Shown: piece after piece, positions 8,999-18,406 of the stretch
How positions within the stretch are numbered: the stretch's first letter is position 1
How the letters are laid out: each line of letters opens with the position of its first letter
Source: Rhizobium sp. CB3090
GTDB lineage: Bacteria > Pseudomonadota > Alphaproteobacteria > Rhizobiales > Rhizobiaceae
DNA: 64,000 bases
Direction of reading: 5' to 3'
NCBI RefSeq assembly: GCF_029714285.1
Contig: NZ_CP121665.1
Span: forward strand, 62,001-126,000
The notes under the pieces: model-generated
Seen by the model: the letters and a program-made list of their open reading frames with translations, nothing else
Databases searched by the model: none
Told to the model about the DNA's origin: nothing
Translations under genes and position numbers: made by a program

Positions 8999-11280
8999 CC
9001 TGCTGTACGATGAGTGCTGAGGCCGCGATGGCAATGAGCCGCAGCAATCTGAGCGCCGAGGAGATTACCCTTGCCAGCCAGCCATTGGGCGGAGGTTTGA
9101 GGCAGCTCGACCTCAGCGCGCCGGATGTGCATTGTGGTGGCTGCATCTCGACGATCGAGAAAACCTTGACGGCGCTTCCTTATGTGCGAAAGGCCAGGGT
9201 CAACCTCACCTCGAAGAGGGTGACCTGTGTCTACGCCGAGCAGACGGCGCAGGGGGCGACGGATCCTTCGGAAATCGTGGCCGCCGTCGAAGCTGCCGGT
9301 TATCGGGCCCATCTCTTCACGCCGTTTGCCCCCGAAAATGATGGCATGAAGAACCAGCTCCTGCTCGCTGTAGGCGTTTCGGGGTTCGCGGCCACGAATA
9401 TCATGCTTCTGTCGGTATCGGTCTGGTCGGGAGCAGACGCGGCGACACGCGATCTGTTCCATTGGATCTCGGCGATGATCGCCGCTCCCGCGCTCATCTA
9501 TGCCGGCCGGTTCTTTTTTCGATCGGCGTGGAACGCGCTGAGCCGCGGCCGCACCAACATGGACGTTCCAATCTCTCTTGCCGTAACGCTCTCTTATGCT
9601 GTCTCGGTTTGGGAGACCATCCACCATGGCGAACATGCCTGGTTCGATGCATCGGTCTCGTTGCTGTTCTTCCTGCTGATCGGAAGGACGCTGGATCACG
9701 TGATGCGCGAAAAGGCCCGTGCGGCGATCAATGGGCTGGCGAGGCTGGCGCCTCGCGGGGCGCTTCGAATCCTTCCGGATGGGACGAGAACCTATGTCGC
9801 CGTCGATGAAATCGCGGTCGGTGACGAAATTGCGGTTTTCGCGGGTGAGCGCGTTCCGGTGGACGGCGTCGTTGTCGAGGGTGAGGGCGACCTCGATCTC
9901 TCCATCGTCACTGGCGAAAGCCGTCCCGTCGCGGTTTCCGCGGGCGCAGATGTAAGATCGGGGGCGATGAACCTGACGGGCTCGCTGGTGATACGGGCGA
10001 CGAAGCTGGCGAAAGAATCCCTGCTGGCCGAAATCATCGTGCTGATGGAGGCGGCCGAGGGCGGTCGAGCCCGCTACCGGCGCATAGCCGATCGAGCCGC
10101 CGCGCTTTATTCTCCAGCGGTGCATCTCCTCGCTTTGGTGTCTTTCCTGGCCTGGGGCTTTGCCGGAGGTGACTGGAAGCATGCCATGCTCGTCGCCGTC
10201 GCGGTACTGATCATCACCTGCCCCTGCGCCTTGGGACTTGCCGTACCGGTCGTTCAAGTCGTGGCGGCCGGGGAGCTTTTTCGCAAGGGCGTAATGGTCA
10301 AAGATGGCTCGGCACTCGAAAGGCTGGCGGAAGTCGACACCGTGGCATTCGACAAGACCGGTACGCTGACAATGGGGACGCCCCGCCTTGTGGCGCATGA
10401 GGCGGCCAGCGAGACATATGTCTTGTCGGCCTCCGCGCTTGCGGCTCATTCGCGGCACCCTCTCTCCCAGGCGCTAGCGCGAAGCTCGAGCCAGGTTCCG
10501 ATGGAGTTCGACCGGATAGCGGAAGTCCCCGGCGGCGGCCTGGAGGGTTGGCGCGGCGACGATGTCTACAGACTTGGCAGTGCCTCGTTCGCATCCGGTG
10601 GCGCGTCTGCGGATCCGGCAATCGAGGGGCCGTTCTCAGAAGTCGTGTTTTCACGAAACGACGTGGTTCTTGCTCGGTTTTTCTTCGAGGACTCTCTAAG
10701 ACCAGGGGCGCCTGAGGCGGTCGCCAGGCTCGAAGCCACAGGCTTCGGAACTGTCATCCTTTCCGGCGACCGGCAGAACGTGGTGGATCATGCCGCGCGA
10801 ACGCTCCATATCGATCGGGCGATCGGCGGACTGACGCCTGCGCAAAAGGTTGAGGAGTGCAAGGCGCTTGGCGACGGCGGCTGCCGCGTTCTGATGGTCG
10901 GTGACGGCATCAACGATGCGCCGGCGCTGGCCGCCGCCCATGTTTCGATGGCGCCCGCCACCGCCTCGGACATCGGTCGCCAGGCGGCTGATCTGGTGTT
11001 TTTCAACGACCGGCTGGACGTGGTCCCCGAAGCCATACAAGTCGCGCAGCGAGCGGCGATGCTCATCCGGCAGAACTTTGCTTTGGCCATTGCCTACAAC
11101 GTGCTTGCGGTTCCCATCGCGATCGCGGGCTTCGCCACGCCGCTGATTGCCGCGGTCGCAATGTCCTCATCGTCTCTGATCGTCGTGACCAACGCCCTGC
11201 GGCTTAGCGCGCTGGCAAACGCCCGCTGGTCGCAAATGCCAAGAGAGGGCGGCGGAAACCGGGAGGCCAAGCTCGCATGA
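8995..11280 (+). CDS. fixI: P1B copper-exporting ATPase for cbb3 assembly
   Basis: 761-aa P1B-type ATPase (CcoI family) that moves copper to the periplasmic side for cbb3 maturation. It starts with MTCCTM and has an N-terminal heavy-metal-associated domain with VHCGGC (about 44). Further motifs are the phosphatase TGES, the metal-binding membrane motif TCPCALGLAVP, the phosphorylation site DKTGTLT and GDGINDAPAL. Length matches the family. It overlaps fixH and fixS by ATGA. Confidence 0.95.
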   Translation: MTCCTMSAEAAMAMSRSNLSAEEITLASQPLGGGLRQLDLSAPDVHCGGCISTIEKTLTALPYVRKARVNLTSKRVTCVYAEQTAQGATDPSEIVAAVEAAGYRAHLFTPFAPENDGMKNQLLLAVGVSGFAATNIMLLSVSVWSGADAATRDLFHWISAMIAAPALIYAGRFFFRSAWNALSRGRTNMDVPISLAVTLSYAVSVWETIHHGEHAWFDASVSLLFFLLIGRTLDHVMREKARAAINGLARLAPRGALRILPDGTRTYVAVDEIAVGDEIAVFAGERVPVDGVVVEGEGDLDLSIVTGESRPVAVSAGADVRSGAMNLTGSLVIRATKLAKESLLAEIIVLMEAAEGGRARYRRIADRAAALYSPAVHLLALVSFLAWGFAGGDWKHAMLVAVAVLIITCPCALGLAVPVVQVVAAGELFRKGVMVKDGSALERLAEVDTVAFDKTGTLTMGTPRLVAHEAASETYVLSASALAAHSRHPLSQALARSSSQVPMEFDRIAEVPGGGLEGWRGDDVYRLGSASFASGGASADPAIEGPFSEVVFSRNDVVLARFFFEDSLRPGAPEAVARLEATGFGTVILSGDRQNVVDHAARTLHIDRAIGGLTPAQKVEECKALGDGGCRVLMVGDGINDAPALAAAHVSMAPATASDIGRQAADLVFFNDRLDVVPEAIQVAQRAAMLIRQNFALAIAYNVLAVPIAIAGFATPLIAAVAMSSSSLIVVTNALRLSALANARWSQMPREGGGNREAKLA

Positions 11281-11435
11281 ATATGCTGATCTACTTGATC
11301 CCGATCGCGCTGTTCATGGGTGGCATGGGGTTGGCCGCGTTTCTCTGGTCGCTCAAAAGCGGTCAGTACGATGATCTGCAGGGCGCCGCATGGAGGATAC
11401 TCGCGGATGACGAAACCGACCCACCGAAACCATAG
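11277..11435 (+). CDS. fixS: FixS/CcoS cbb3 maturation small membrane protein
   Basis: 52-aa protein with a single N-terminal helix (MLIYLIPIALFMGGMGLAAFLWSL) followed by a short polar tail with SGQYDDLQGAAWRIL, the usual CcoS signature. It starts by ATGA overlap with fixI. CcoS is needed for cofactor insertion into cbb3. Last gene of fixGHIS. Confidence 0.92.
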   Translation: MNMLIYLIPIALFMGGMGLAAFLWSLKSGQYDDLQGAAWRILADDETDPPKP

Positions 11436-11486
11436 CCGTCGTTTGGGGGGCAGTTCGATGCTTACAAATCCTCGCTCTGCGAGGGG

Positions 11487-12104
11487 TTGAACGAGCACGC
11501 CGTAGAAAGCCTTCTTTCGCTGGTGGAATTCTGGACGTTCGGTCCGAATGAATGCGTCGTCTCGGAAGGCGAGGACGCCCTCCATGTCTTCTACGTCGTG
11601 ACCGGCATTGTGCGGCTGACGAGGGGTAAAGCGAGCGGTGGCGAGACCGACGTCGGCATCTGCGAACCTGGAGACGTCTTCGCCGAATATCTTATCCCGG
11701 GAGGTCGCTCGCATGCGCTCACCGCATGGGCGACGGACTCTGCCGAGGTCGCCGCGATCGATCTCTTCCAGCTTCGCGTTCTTATCGCGGAACATCCGGG
11801 CGTGCTGTTGAACTTGATGCGGATTGCCTCGCGGCATCTGGTGGAGGCCTTCGAGTGCATCGCGGGTGATCGGTCTCAGACGGCAGCCCAGCGGATGGCA
11901 AACTACTTCCTGCGGCATTGTCCGGGGTCCGCAACGCAGGCGGCGTTCCGCTTGCCGTATCGCAAGCGAATTCTTGCCGGAAAGCTCGGATTGGCACCGG
12001 AGGCTCTCTCGCGGGCATTCTCCGCGCTTTCGGACGTCGGCGTCGTCGTGGCGGGAAAAAACGTGCGGATCGACAACGTCGAAATGCTGCGCTCAATCTG
12101 CTGA
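11487..12104 (+). CDS. Crp/Fnr family transcriptional regulator
   Basis: 205-aa regulator with a cyclic-nucleotide-like barrel (CVVSEGEDALHVFYVVTGIVRLTRG, EPGDVFAEYL) and a C-terminal winged helix (KLGLAPEALSRAFSAL) keeping the E-x-x-SR signature. There is no cysteine cluster, so direct oxygen sensing is unlikely; NnrR/DNR-like or FixK-like roles are possible. No ATG or GTG exists in frame after the stop that coincides with the fixS terminator codon. TTG at 11487 is the only usual start, with GAGGGG touching it, so translation may be coupled to fixS or the 5' end may be altered. Confidence 0.8.
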   Translation: MNEHAVESLLSLVEFWTFGPNECVVSEGEDALHVFYVVTGIVRLTRGKASGGETDVGICEPGDVFAEYLIPGGRSHALTAWATDSAEVAAIDLFQLRVLIAEHPGVLLNLMRIASRHLVEAFECIAGDRSQTAAQRMANYFLRHCPGSATQAAFRLPYRKRILAGKLGLAPEALSRAFSALSDVGVVVAGKNVRIDNVEMLRSIC

Positions 12105-12172
12105 GCTGCTCCAAATTTGGAATCTTTCGCTGCTCGACATCGGGCGGGTAGGGTAGGTTCGTCACCGAATAT

Positions 12173-12186
12173 TTGATCCCGATCAA
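12173..12186. promoter_or_regulatory. Anaerobox upstream of cycH
   Basis: TTGATCCCGATCAA is a perfect TTGAT-N4-ATCAA palindrome 53 bp before the cycH ATG. It implies FixK/FNR control of the cytochrome c maturation operon. Confidence 0.88.
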
Positions 12187-12239
12187 TGTCGGCCCGCCGA
12201 GGGAAGATAAGGTGCGGACGAAGAAAGGCGCCTCCACCT

Positions 12240-13391
12240 ATGATGATTTGGATACTATTCGCGGTCGTTACGACGGCAACAACGGCGGCATTGTTACATC
12301 CGCTATCCTCGGGCCGGATACCATCCATGGCGGTTTCAGTGGACGCGACCGCCGTCTATCGCGATCAATTGCAGGAACTCGAGAGGGAGTTTGGGCTCGG
12401 CCGGATTTCGGCGAACGAGTATGAAATCACGAAGGCGGAGACGGCCAGACGTCTTTTGAAGGCGGCCGAGCGCGATCGAGCCGAGGCGCCGACGACAGCG
12501 AGGTCGCACAGGTGGTGGAAGCTGATCGTCGTGGTCTTCCTGCCGCTTGTCAGCGTCGGTATCTACACCGCTCTAGGCTCGCCGGAGCTTCCATCCAAAC
12601 CACTAGAGGAGCGGCTGAGAAATCCCGGCGAGGACACCCCGATTCTGGTCCGGAAGATCGAAGATCATCTGCGGCTCTTTCCCGATGATGGGAAAGGCTG
12701 GGACGTCGTCGCTCCAGTTTATTTGGAAATGGGCCGCGTCGACCAGGCTGAAACTGCCTATCGAAACGTCATTCGAATCCTTGGTCCCAATGTTGCGAGG
12801 CTTGATGGATTGTCGGAGACGACAATGGCTCTCGCCGGTGGAAAGGTGACTGCCGAAACCCGGACGATTCTCGCGCAGATCCTGCAACTTGAGCCGAACA
12901 ATCCCCGTGCGCTCTTCTATCTCGCGCTTGCGTTGGAGCAGGACGGCAAGACGGCGGAGGCAAAGACGGCCTTCGAGGCGCTGGCGCAGCAATCGCCTCC
13001 CGATGCGCCCTGGATGGTTGCCGTCAATGACCATATCGCCAAGAACGGCGGCGCGGCCGCTATGGCGGCGGCAGGGTCGGCCAATACCAATGCGCCCGGA
13101 AACCCGACCAGCGAGCAGGTTGCCGCCGCCGATGCGATGAACGCTGGCGATCGTCAGCAGATGATCCGCGGCATGGTCGCGAGCCTCGACGCCAAGCTTA
13201 GGGAAGACCCGAAGAATTTCGAAGGATGGATGCGGCTGATCCGCTCCTATGCCGTGCTGAACGACAAGGATCGCGCCGCGGCTGCGCTAAAGCGCGGCTT
13301 GCAGTCCTTCCCAGCCGATGGCGACGAAGGCAAGCAGCTTCTGTCACTGGCGAAGGAGCTTGGATTGCCGACGGAGGTGACGCAGCAATGA
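12240..13391 (+). CDS. cycH: Cytochrome c maturation protein CycH/CcmI
   Basis: 383-aa apocytochrome c chaperone. Two transmembrane helices (about 2-22 and 95-115) flank a cytoplasmic segment with the typical [24 protein letters not shown] periplasmic TPR domain follows (repeats around [13 protein letters not shown] and [17 protein letters not shown]). ATG at 12240 begins with the first membrane helix; the frame is open further upstream through the anaerobox. First gene of cycHJKL; overlaps cycJ by ATGA. Confidence 0.93.
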   Translation: MMIWILFAVVTTATTAALLHPLSSGRIPSMAVSVDATAVYRDQLQELEREFGLGRISANEYEITKAETARRLLKAAERDRAEAPTTARSHRWWKLIVVVFLPLVSVGIYTALGSPELPSKPLEERLRNPGEDTPILVRKIEDHLRLFPDDGKGWDVVAPVYLEMGRVDQAETAYRNVIRILGPNVARLDGLSETTMALAGGKVTAETRTILAQILQLEPNNPRALFYLALALEQDGKTAEAKTAFEALAQQSPPDAPWMVAVNDHIAKNGGAAAMAAAGSANTNAPGNPTSEQVAAADAMNAGDRQQMIRGMVASLDAKLREDPKNFEGWMRLIRSYAVLNDKDRAAAALKRGLQSFPADGDEGKQLLSLAKELGLPTEVTQQ

Positions 13392-13837
13392 CCCGCAAGC
13401 AGAAACGTCTGGCCGTCATTGCCGGCGGTATGAGCTTCATCGCCGCCGCCGTGCTGCTCGTTCTCTTCGCGTTCAGCCAATCTGTCGCTTATTTCTATAT
13501 GCCGGCCGACCTCGCCAAGAATCCGGTCAGCGCCGGCACGCTGATCCGCCTCGGCGGCCTCGTCGGTCAGGGCAGCCTGGTGCGCGGCCAGGGAACTCAG
13601 GTTCAGTTTTCCGTCACCGACGGCACCGATGCGATCAAAGTCAAATATAATGGTATCCTGCCGGATCTCTTTCGCGAGGGGCAGGGGGTGGTCACCGAAG
13701 GCAGATTCGAGCCCGGCAGCGACGTCTTTGTTGCCGACAGTGTGCTTGCCAAGCATGACGAGCGCTATATGCCGAAGGAAGTCGCCGACAAGCTGAAGGC
13801 GGACGGCGTCTGGAAAGGCGAGGAAGCAAGCCAATGA
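13388..13837 (+). CDS. cycJ: Haem chaperone CycJ/CcmE
   Basis: 149-aa periplasmic haem chaperone with a single N-terminal anchor (about 9-30) and an OB-fold domain ([33 protein letters not shown]). The C-terminal haem-attachment motif is H-x-x-x-Y in [13 protein letters not shown]. It receives haem from CcmC and passes it to CcmF/CcmH. Overlaps both neighbours by 4 bp. Confidence 0.95.
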   Translation: MTRKQKRLAVIAGGMSFIAAAVLLVLFAFSQSVAYFYMPADLAKNPVSAGTLIRLGGLVGQGSLVRGQGTQVQFSVTDGTDAIKVKYNGILPDLFREGQGVVTEGRFEPGSDVFVADSVLAKHDERYMPKEVADKLKADGVWKGEEASQ

Positions 13838-15822
13838 TCATCGAGCTCGGACACTATGCGCTGGTGCTGGCGCTCGCGACCGCGATCATCGTCTCGATCA
13901 TCCCGGTCATCGGCGCACGGCGGGGAGAATTGTCGATGATGGACATCGCGCCGGTCGGCGCCGTCGTCATGTTCGCGCTGGTTGCCTTTTCCTTCGGCGT
14001 TTTGACCTATGCCTATGTCGTCTCCGATTTTTCGGTACTGAACGTCTGGGAGAATTCCCATTCGCTGATGCCGCTGATCTTCAAGATTTCCGGCGTCTGG
14101 GGCAATCACGAAGGATCGATGATGCTCTGGCTGCTAATCCTGGTGCTATTCAGCGCCCTAGTGGCGCTGTTCGGGCGCAATCTACCGGATACGTTGCGCG
14201 CCAACGTGCTCGCGGTGCAGTCCTGGATTTCGGCCGCCTTTCTGATCTTCATCCTTTTGACCTCCAATCCGTTTCTCCGTCTCAATCCGGCGCCTGCCGA
14301 AGGCAAGGACCTCAATCCGGTGCTGCAGGATATCGGCCTGGCGATCCATCCGCCGCTGCTTTATCTCGGCTATGTCGGCTTCTCGGTCTGCTTTTCCTTC
14401 GCCGTCGCCGCTTTGCTCGAGGGCCGTATCGATGCCGCCTGGGCGCGCTGGGTTCGCCCCTGGACGCTGGCGGCCTGGACCTTTCTGACGCTCGGCATCG
14501 CCATGGGCTCTTACTGGGCCTATTACGAACTCGGCTGGGGCGGCTGGTGGTTCTGGGACCCGGTGGAGAACGCCTCCTTCATGCCGTGGCTTGCCGGCAC
14601 GGCACTCCTGCATTCGGCGCTCGTCATGGAAAAGCGCGATGCTCTGAAGATCTGGACGGTGCTGCTGGCGATCCTGACCTTTTCGCTGTCGCTGATGGGC
14701 ACCTTCCTGGTGCGCTCCGGCGTGCTGACTTCTGTGCATGCCTTTGCCAGTGATCCGACGCGCGGCGTCTTCATCCTGTGCATCCTGTTGTTCTTCATCG
14801 GCGGCGCCCTGACGCTGTTTGCCTTCCGCGCTCCGCGGCTTGCCGCCGGCGGCCTGTTCGCGCCGATCTCGCGTGAGGGATCGCTGGTGCTGAACAACCT
14901 CATCCTGACGGTTGCCTGCGGCACGGTGCTGACGGGCACGCTTTATCCGCTGGCGCTGGAGACGCTGACCGGCGACAAGATTTCCGTCGGGCCGCCCTTC
15001 TTCAACATGACATTCGGACTGCTGATGACGCCGATCCTGATTGCGGTTCCCTTCGGGCCGCTGCTTGCCTGGAAGCGCGGCGATCTGCTCGGCGTGCTGC
15101 AGCGGCTCTATGTCGCCGCCGGCCTTGCCCTGGTCGCAGGTCTGGTCCTGTTCTACATGCGCCATGGCGGACCGGTGCTTGCCGTCTTCGGCCTGGCCGC
15201 CGGCTTCTTCCTGCTCTTCGGCGCCGTCACCGATCTCTGGTATCGCACGGGGATCGGCAAGGTGGCAGGGCATGTCGCGTGGCGGCGTCTGACCGGTCTG
15301 CCGCGTTCGGCGTTCGGGACGGCGCTCGCCCATGCCGGGCTCGGCATCACCGTGCTCGGCATCGTCGCGGTCACGACATTCCAGTTGGAAAACATCACTG
15401 AGATGAAGCCGGGCGGCACGGCCGAGCTTGGTGGGTATACGCTGCGCTTCGACGGAATCCAGCCGGGTGTCGGTCCGAACTACACCGAGGATCGCGCCCA
15501 GTTTACGGTCAGCCGCGGCGGCGTCACTGTTGCCAATGTCTCATCCGCCAAGCGGCTCTTCACCGCCGGCCGCACCGCCACGACCGAGGCCGGCATTCTG
15601 ACGCTCGGCCTTAACCAGCTTTACGTCTCGCTCGGCGATCCCAGCAAGGATGGCGGCATTGTGGTGCGCATCTGGTGGAAGCCGTTCATCATCTGCATCT
15701 GGGGCGGCGCCATCGTCATGGCACTGGGCGGCTTCGTCTCGCTCAGCGACCGCCGCCTGCGCATCGGCGCGCCGAGCCGCAGGGCAACTCCGGTCCGTCC
15801 GGCAATGGAGGCGGCGGAGTGA
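13834..15822 (+). CDS. cycK: Haem lyase subunit CycK/CcmF
   Basis: 662-aa polytopic membrane protein of the cytochrome c haem lyase. The tryptophan-rich WWD motif is visible as [20 protein letters not shown] (about 230-249). Conserved [30 protein letters not shown] lies near the N-terminus. Length is typical. Third gene of the cyc operon; a RIME-like element separates it from cycL. Confidence 0.96.
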   Translation: MIIELGHYALVLALATAIIVSIIPVIGARRGELSMMDIAPVGAVVMFALVAFSFGVLTYAYVVSDFSVLNVWENSHSLMPLIFKISGVWGNHEGSMMLWLLILVLFSALVALFGRNLPDTLRANVLAVQSWISAAFLIFILLTSNPFLRLNPAPAEGKDLNPVLQDIGLAIHPPLLYLGYVGFSVCFSFAVAALLEGRIDAAWARWVRPWTLAAWTFLTLGIAMGSYWAYYELGWGGWWFWDPVENASFMPWLAGTALLHSALVMEKRDALKIWTVLLAILTFSLSLMGTFLVRSGVLTSVHAFASDPTRGVFILCILLFFIGGALTLFAFRAPRLAAGGLFAPISREGSLVLNNLILTVACGTVLTGTLYPLALETLTGDKISVGPPFFNMTFGLLMTPILIAVPFGPLLAWKRGDLLGVLQRLYVAAGLALVAGLVLFYMRHGGPVLAVFGLAAGFFLLFGAVTDLWYRTGIGKVAGHVAWRRLTGLPRSAFGTALAHAGLGITVLGIVAVTTFQLENITEMKPGGTAELGGYTLRFDGIQPGVGPNYTEDRAQFTVSRGGVTVANVSSAKRLFTAGRTATTEAGILTLGLNQLYVSLGDPSKDGGIVVRIWWKPFIICIWGGAIVMALGGFVSLSDRRLRIGAPSRRATPVRPAMEAAE

Positions 15823-15838
15823 GCGGGTATAGCGACAT

Positions 15839-15963
15839 CCCCTTCTCCCCTCGGGGAGAAGGTGCCCGAAGGGCGGATGAGGGGGGCTCTCCACACGGCA
15901 ACAGCGTCTATAACGCCCCCTCAACCCGCGCTGCGCGCGACCTTCTCCCCGCCGGGGAGAAGG
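15839..15963. repeat. RIME-like palindromic repeat between cycK and cycL
   Basis: Two identical-arm palindromes, CCTTCTCCCC/GGGGAGAAGG, lie at 15841-15862 and 15941-15963. The intervening text contains GCCCGAAGGGC and GATGAGGGG. This matches the Rhizobium-specific intergenic mosaic element (RIME) type of palindrome. It sits inside the operon and separates the cycL start from cycK by 152 bp. Confidence 0.75.
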
Positions 15964-15974
15964 TAAAAGCGCTT

Positions 15975-16445
15975 ATGCGCCTGCTCATCCTCTTCGTCCT
16001 CTTGCTAGCTCCGATCTCAGCCTTTGCCGTCAATCCCGATGAGGTGCTGCCCGACAAGACCCTCGAAACAAGGGCGCGGACGATCTCGGCCGAATTGCGC
16101 TGCATGGTTTGCCAGAACCAGTCGATCGACGATTCCAATGCCGATCTTGCCCGCGATCTGCGCCTGCTGGTACGCAAGCGCCTCCTCAACGGCGATACCG
16201 ATCAGCAGGTGCTCGATTATATCGTATCACGCTACGGCGAGTTTGTTTTGCTCAAGCCGCGACTGGAATGGACCACGCTTCTGCTTTGGGCATCGCCGAT
16301 CTTGCTTCTCGGATGTTCGATGGTGCCCGTCGTCGTCGCGCGATCGACACGGAGGCGGATTCCGCCACATGCCAAGCTCACGGACGACGAACGCTCGAAG
16401 CTTGAGAAATTACTGGCCGAGGCTGGCGACCGCTACGCCGGTTGA
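15975..16445 (+). CDS. cycL: Cytochrome c maturation thiol-disulphide protein CycL/CcmH
   Basis: 156-aa protein with a signal sequence/anchor ([18 protein letters not shown]), the redox motif [23 protein letters not shown] (about residue 42) and a C-terminal helix ([21 protein letters not shown]). It reduces apocytochrome thiols for haem ligation. Start at ATG 15975 begins exactly with the signal peptide; an upstream frame runs through the RIME repeat and is not credible. Confidence 0.93.
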   Translation: MRLLILFVLLLAPISAFAVNPDEVLPDKTLETRARTISAELRCMVCQNQSIDDSNADLARDLRLLVRKRLLNGDTDQQVLDYIVSRYGEFVLLKPRLEWTTLLLWASPILLLGCSMVPVVVARSTRRRIPPHAKLTDDERSKLEKLLAEAGDRYAG

Positions 16446-16455
16446 TCGAGATCAA
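16442..16455. promoter_or_regulatory. Anaerobox at the cycL stop, upstream of the CBS-BON gene
   Basis: TTGATCGAGATCAA is a perfect palindrome overlapping the cycL stop codon and 65 bp before the CBS-BON start at 16520. It suggests separate FixK-type activation of the next gene. Confidence 0.85.
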
Positions 16456-16519
16456 AGCGTCGACGCCGCCTCCCGCTAGAGTAAGCAAACACAGTCTATG
16501 ACGCGCGAGGAGACGGGGC

Positions 16520-17200
16520 ATGCTGGCCAAAGATATAATGACCCGGAATGTGGTTTCGATCAGCCCGGCGGTCAGCGTGCGCCGAGCGGCTGCGATATTA
16601 ATCCAGAACAATGTGAGCGGCCTCCCCGTCGTTGATGACGAGGGTCGCATCTGCGGGATGCTGACGGAGGGCGACCTGCTGCTACGGCGCGAGATTCGAG
16701 CGATGCCTCGGATGGCGCGGTCGCCTGACGCGATTTCGGAGACCGATCTTCAACGATATATCGGCAGCCATGGATGGTGCGTGGCCGATGTCATGTCGCA
16801 GGACGTGATTGTTGCTCGGCCCGACAGCGAGGTATCCGAGATCGCGGAAAGCCTGCAGGCGCATCGGATCAAGCGTTTGCCGATCGTCCAAGATGGCCGT
16901 CTGGTCGGGATCGTCAGCCGGCGCGATATTCTCGGCCTGATCTTAGATGCCCCGGCAACGACGCTGCCTCGGGACGATGAAGCCGTCAGGATCGCGGTGC
17001 GCACCCGCCTAAGATCGGAGCTCGGTCTTACACCGCAGAAGGTGCAGGTTTCCGTCAAGGGTGGGGAGGTGACCCTTGATGGCCATGTCGAGTCGGAACT
17101 GGCGAGGAAAGCTGTTCACACGCTAATCGAAAGCGTAGGGATCGGCGTCTATCACGACCGGCTTGCCGTCGGAAGTCTCTCTACCACCGAAGTTCGGTAA
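16520..17200 (+). CDS. CBS-domain pair plus BON domain protein (copy 1)
   Basis: 226-aa cytoplasmic protein. The first CBS motif (MLAKDIMTRNVVSISPAVSV, VSGLPVVDDEGRICGMLTEGD) and the second (VADVMSQDVIVARPDSEVSE, IKRLPIVQDGRLVGIVSRRD) cover about 1-145. A BON domain follows (about 155-220, VQVSVKGGEVTLDGHVESELARKAV). CBS pairs usually bind adenine nucleotides; BON domains bind lipid or membrane. The function here is unknown. A paralogue at 50478 also has an anaerobox, so both look like low-oxygen genes. Confidence 0.88.
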   Translation: MLAKDIMTRNVVSISPAVSVRRAAAILIQNNVSGLPVVDDEGRICGMLTEGDLLLRREIRAMPRMARSPDAISETDLQRYIGSHGWCVADVMSQDVIVARPDSEVSEIAESLQAHRIKRLPIVQDGRLVGIVSRRDILGLILDAPATTLPRDDEAVRIAVRTRLRSELGLTPQKVQVSVKGGEVTLDGHVESELARKAVHTLIESVGIGVYHDRLAVGSLSTTEVR

Positions 17201-17338
17201 CGCGCACACCGCTGCCAAAGCACTAATGAAAATTCGGCATTCAGATCAACGGGAATCGAAGCGTCTTCGGCGATTGGCCGCTCCCGGACCTAGCGGGTAT
17301 CGGAAGCGACATGCGGGGTTCGGAAACAGGGTCGCATT

Positions 17339-17494
17339 CTATCGATCTCTAGGAGACTGCTTACTGCGGATCCTGACGAGCGCCTCGACCTGACGGCGAT
17401 AGCTGTTGCCGTCCAGCCAGATTTTAAGAGCGATTGCCGTCGTGACGAGGAACGCGATGAAATAAGCCGCGGACACGTATTGAAGCTGATCCAT
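17339..17494 (-). CDS. ccmD: Haem exporter small protein CcmD
   Basis: 51-aa protein with one membrane helix (YVSAAYFIAFLVTTAIALKIWL) followed by a basic tail (YRRQVEALVRIRSK), the usual CcmD layout. CcmD releases holo-CcmE from the CcmABCD complex. It lies 11 bp downstream of ccmC in the same direction. ccmA and ccmB are not present in the window. Confidence 0.85.
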   Translation of the reverse strand: MDQLQYVSAAYFIAFLVTTAIALKIWLDGNSYRRQVEALVRIRSKQSPRDR

Positions 17495-17505
17495 TTCAGT
17501 TCTCC

Positions 17506-18260
17506 CTATGCATTGGCAGCTCTTGCTGCGAGCCTGTGTTGAGAGATTAGTTTTCTGCGCCAGATCTCGTTTCGGATCGATGCAATGTGAAGCGTTGCAA
17601 ACAGAGCGGCGAAGGCGAACCCCATAATCAGCAGGGGACGGAGAAATTCGACGTCCATCGCCGAACCGTCCAGTCTCAGCACGCTCGCCGGCTGGTGCAG
17701 CGTGTTCCACCAGTTCACCGAAAACTTGATGATGGGGATATTTATGAAACCAACGATGATGATGACCGACGTCAGCCGCGGGGCCTGAGTCGACTCGTCG
17801 ATCGCATGGTTGATGGCCAGTATCCCGAGGTACATTATAAACAGGATGAACATGGAGGTCAGGCGCGCGTCCCACACCCACCAGGTGCCCCACATCGGCT
17901 TGCCCCAGATCGCGCCTGTGACGAGAGAGATGAAGGTGAACGCGGCCCCGAGCGGTGCCGCAGATCGCGCCGCAACGTCGGCAAGAGCGTGCCGCCAGAC
18001 CAGGAAACCGGTCGCGTTCGCCGTCATCACGGTATAGCAGAGAAGAGCCACCCAAGCGGCAGGGACGTGGACGTACATGATCCTGACGGTCTGACCCTGT
18101 TGATAGTCGACATCGGATGTGAAGCTGAAATAGAGGCCGACTGCGAAGCATAAAACGGTCACGATAAGCAGCGTTGGGAGGACGCGATCTGCGAATCCAG
18201 GAACTTCGAAGGCTGAGCGAGGCCGGTGATGGCGTTTCTTGTGCGGAGGAAAGTGCTCAT
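17506..18260 (-). pseudogene. ccmC: ccmC haem exporter membrane subunit, frameshifted near its N-terminus
   Basis: The main frame (18162 down to 17506) encodes a CcmC-type protein with the WWD motif WGTWWVWDARLTS and VRIMYVHVPAAW. That frame has no ATG, and GTG at 18162 would cut the first membrane helix. An ATG at 18260 opens another frame reading MSTFLRTRNAITGLAQPSKFLD, the expected CcmC N-terminus. It joins FADRVLPTLLIVTVLCFAV if one T is restored at about 18194-18196, and the restored length (756 nt) is exactly 252 codons. A one-base deletion or base-calling error is therefore likely. An anaerobox lies upstream. Confidence 0.85.
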
Positions 18261-18296
18261 GGGCCGGAGCCTTAACCTGAACGGTCCGGCGGATAA

Positions 18297-18310
18297 TTGA
18301 TCCTTGTCAA
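18297..18310. promoter_or_regulatory. Anaerobox upstream of ccmC
   Basis: On the minus strand it reads TTGACAAGGATCAA, matching TTGAY-N4-RTCAA, 37 bp before the ccmC ATG at 18260. It shares the intergenic region with the hemA anaerobox, 31 bp away. Confidence 0.78.
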
Positions 18311-18340
18311 AGAACGAAAATGCCGAAGGAGTTTCAAGAC

Positions 18341-18354
18341 TTGACGCAGATCAA
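18341..18354. promoter_or_regulatory. Anaerobox upstream of hemA
   Basis: TTGACGCAGATCAA matches the FixK/FNR consensus and lies 52 bp before the hemA start. It indicates microaerobic induction of haem synthesis. Confidence 0.82.
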
Positions 18355-18406
18355 ATAGCTCTCGGTCGGACTGGTGTATCGCACTTTCGATAGAAGGGAG
18401 CCAAGC

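Noticed and set aside
8992..10458. 488-codon minus-strand frame opposite fixI
   Set aside because: It is antisense to a full-length P1B ATPase with all motifs, and its composition is typical of a shadow.
14182..15333. 383-codon minus-strand frame opposite cycK
   Set aside because: It is a Gln/Arg/Gly-rich shadow of the CcmF-type gene, with no recognisable features.
15839..15963. CRISPR-like repeats between cycK and cycL
   Set aside because: There are only two palindromes with one spacer-like gap and RIME-type sequence; no array and no cas genes.
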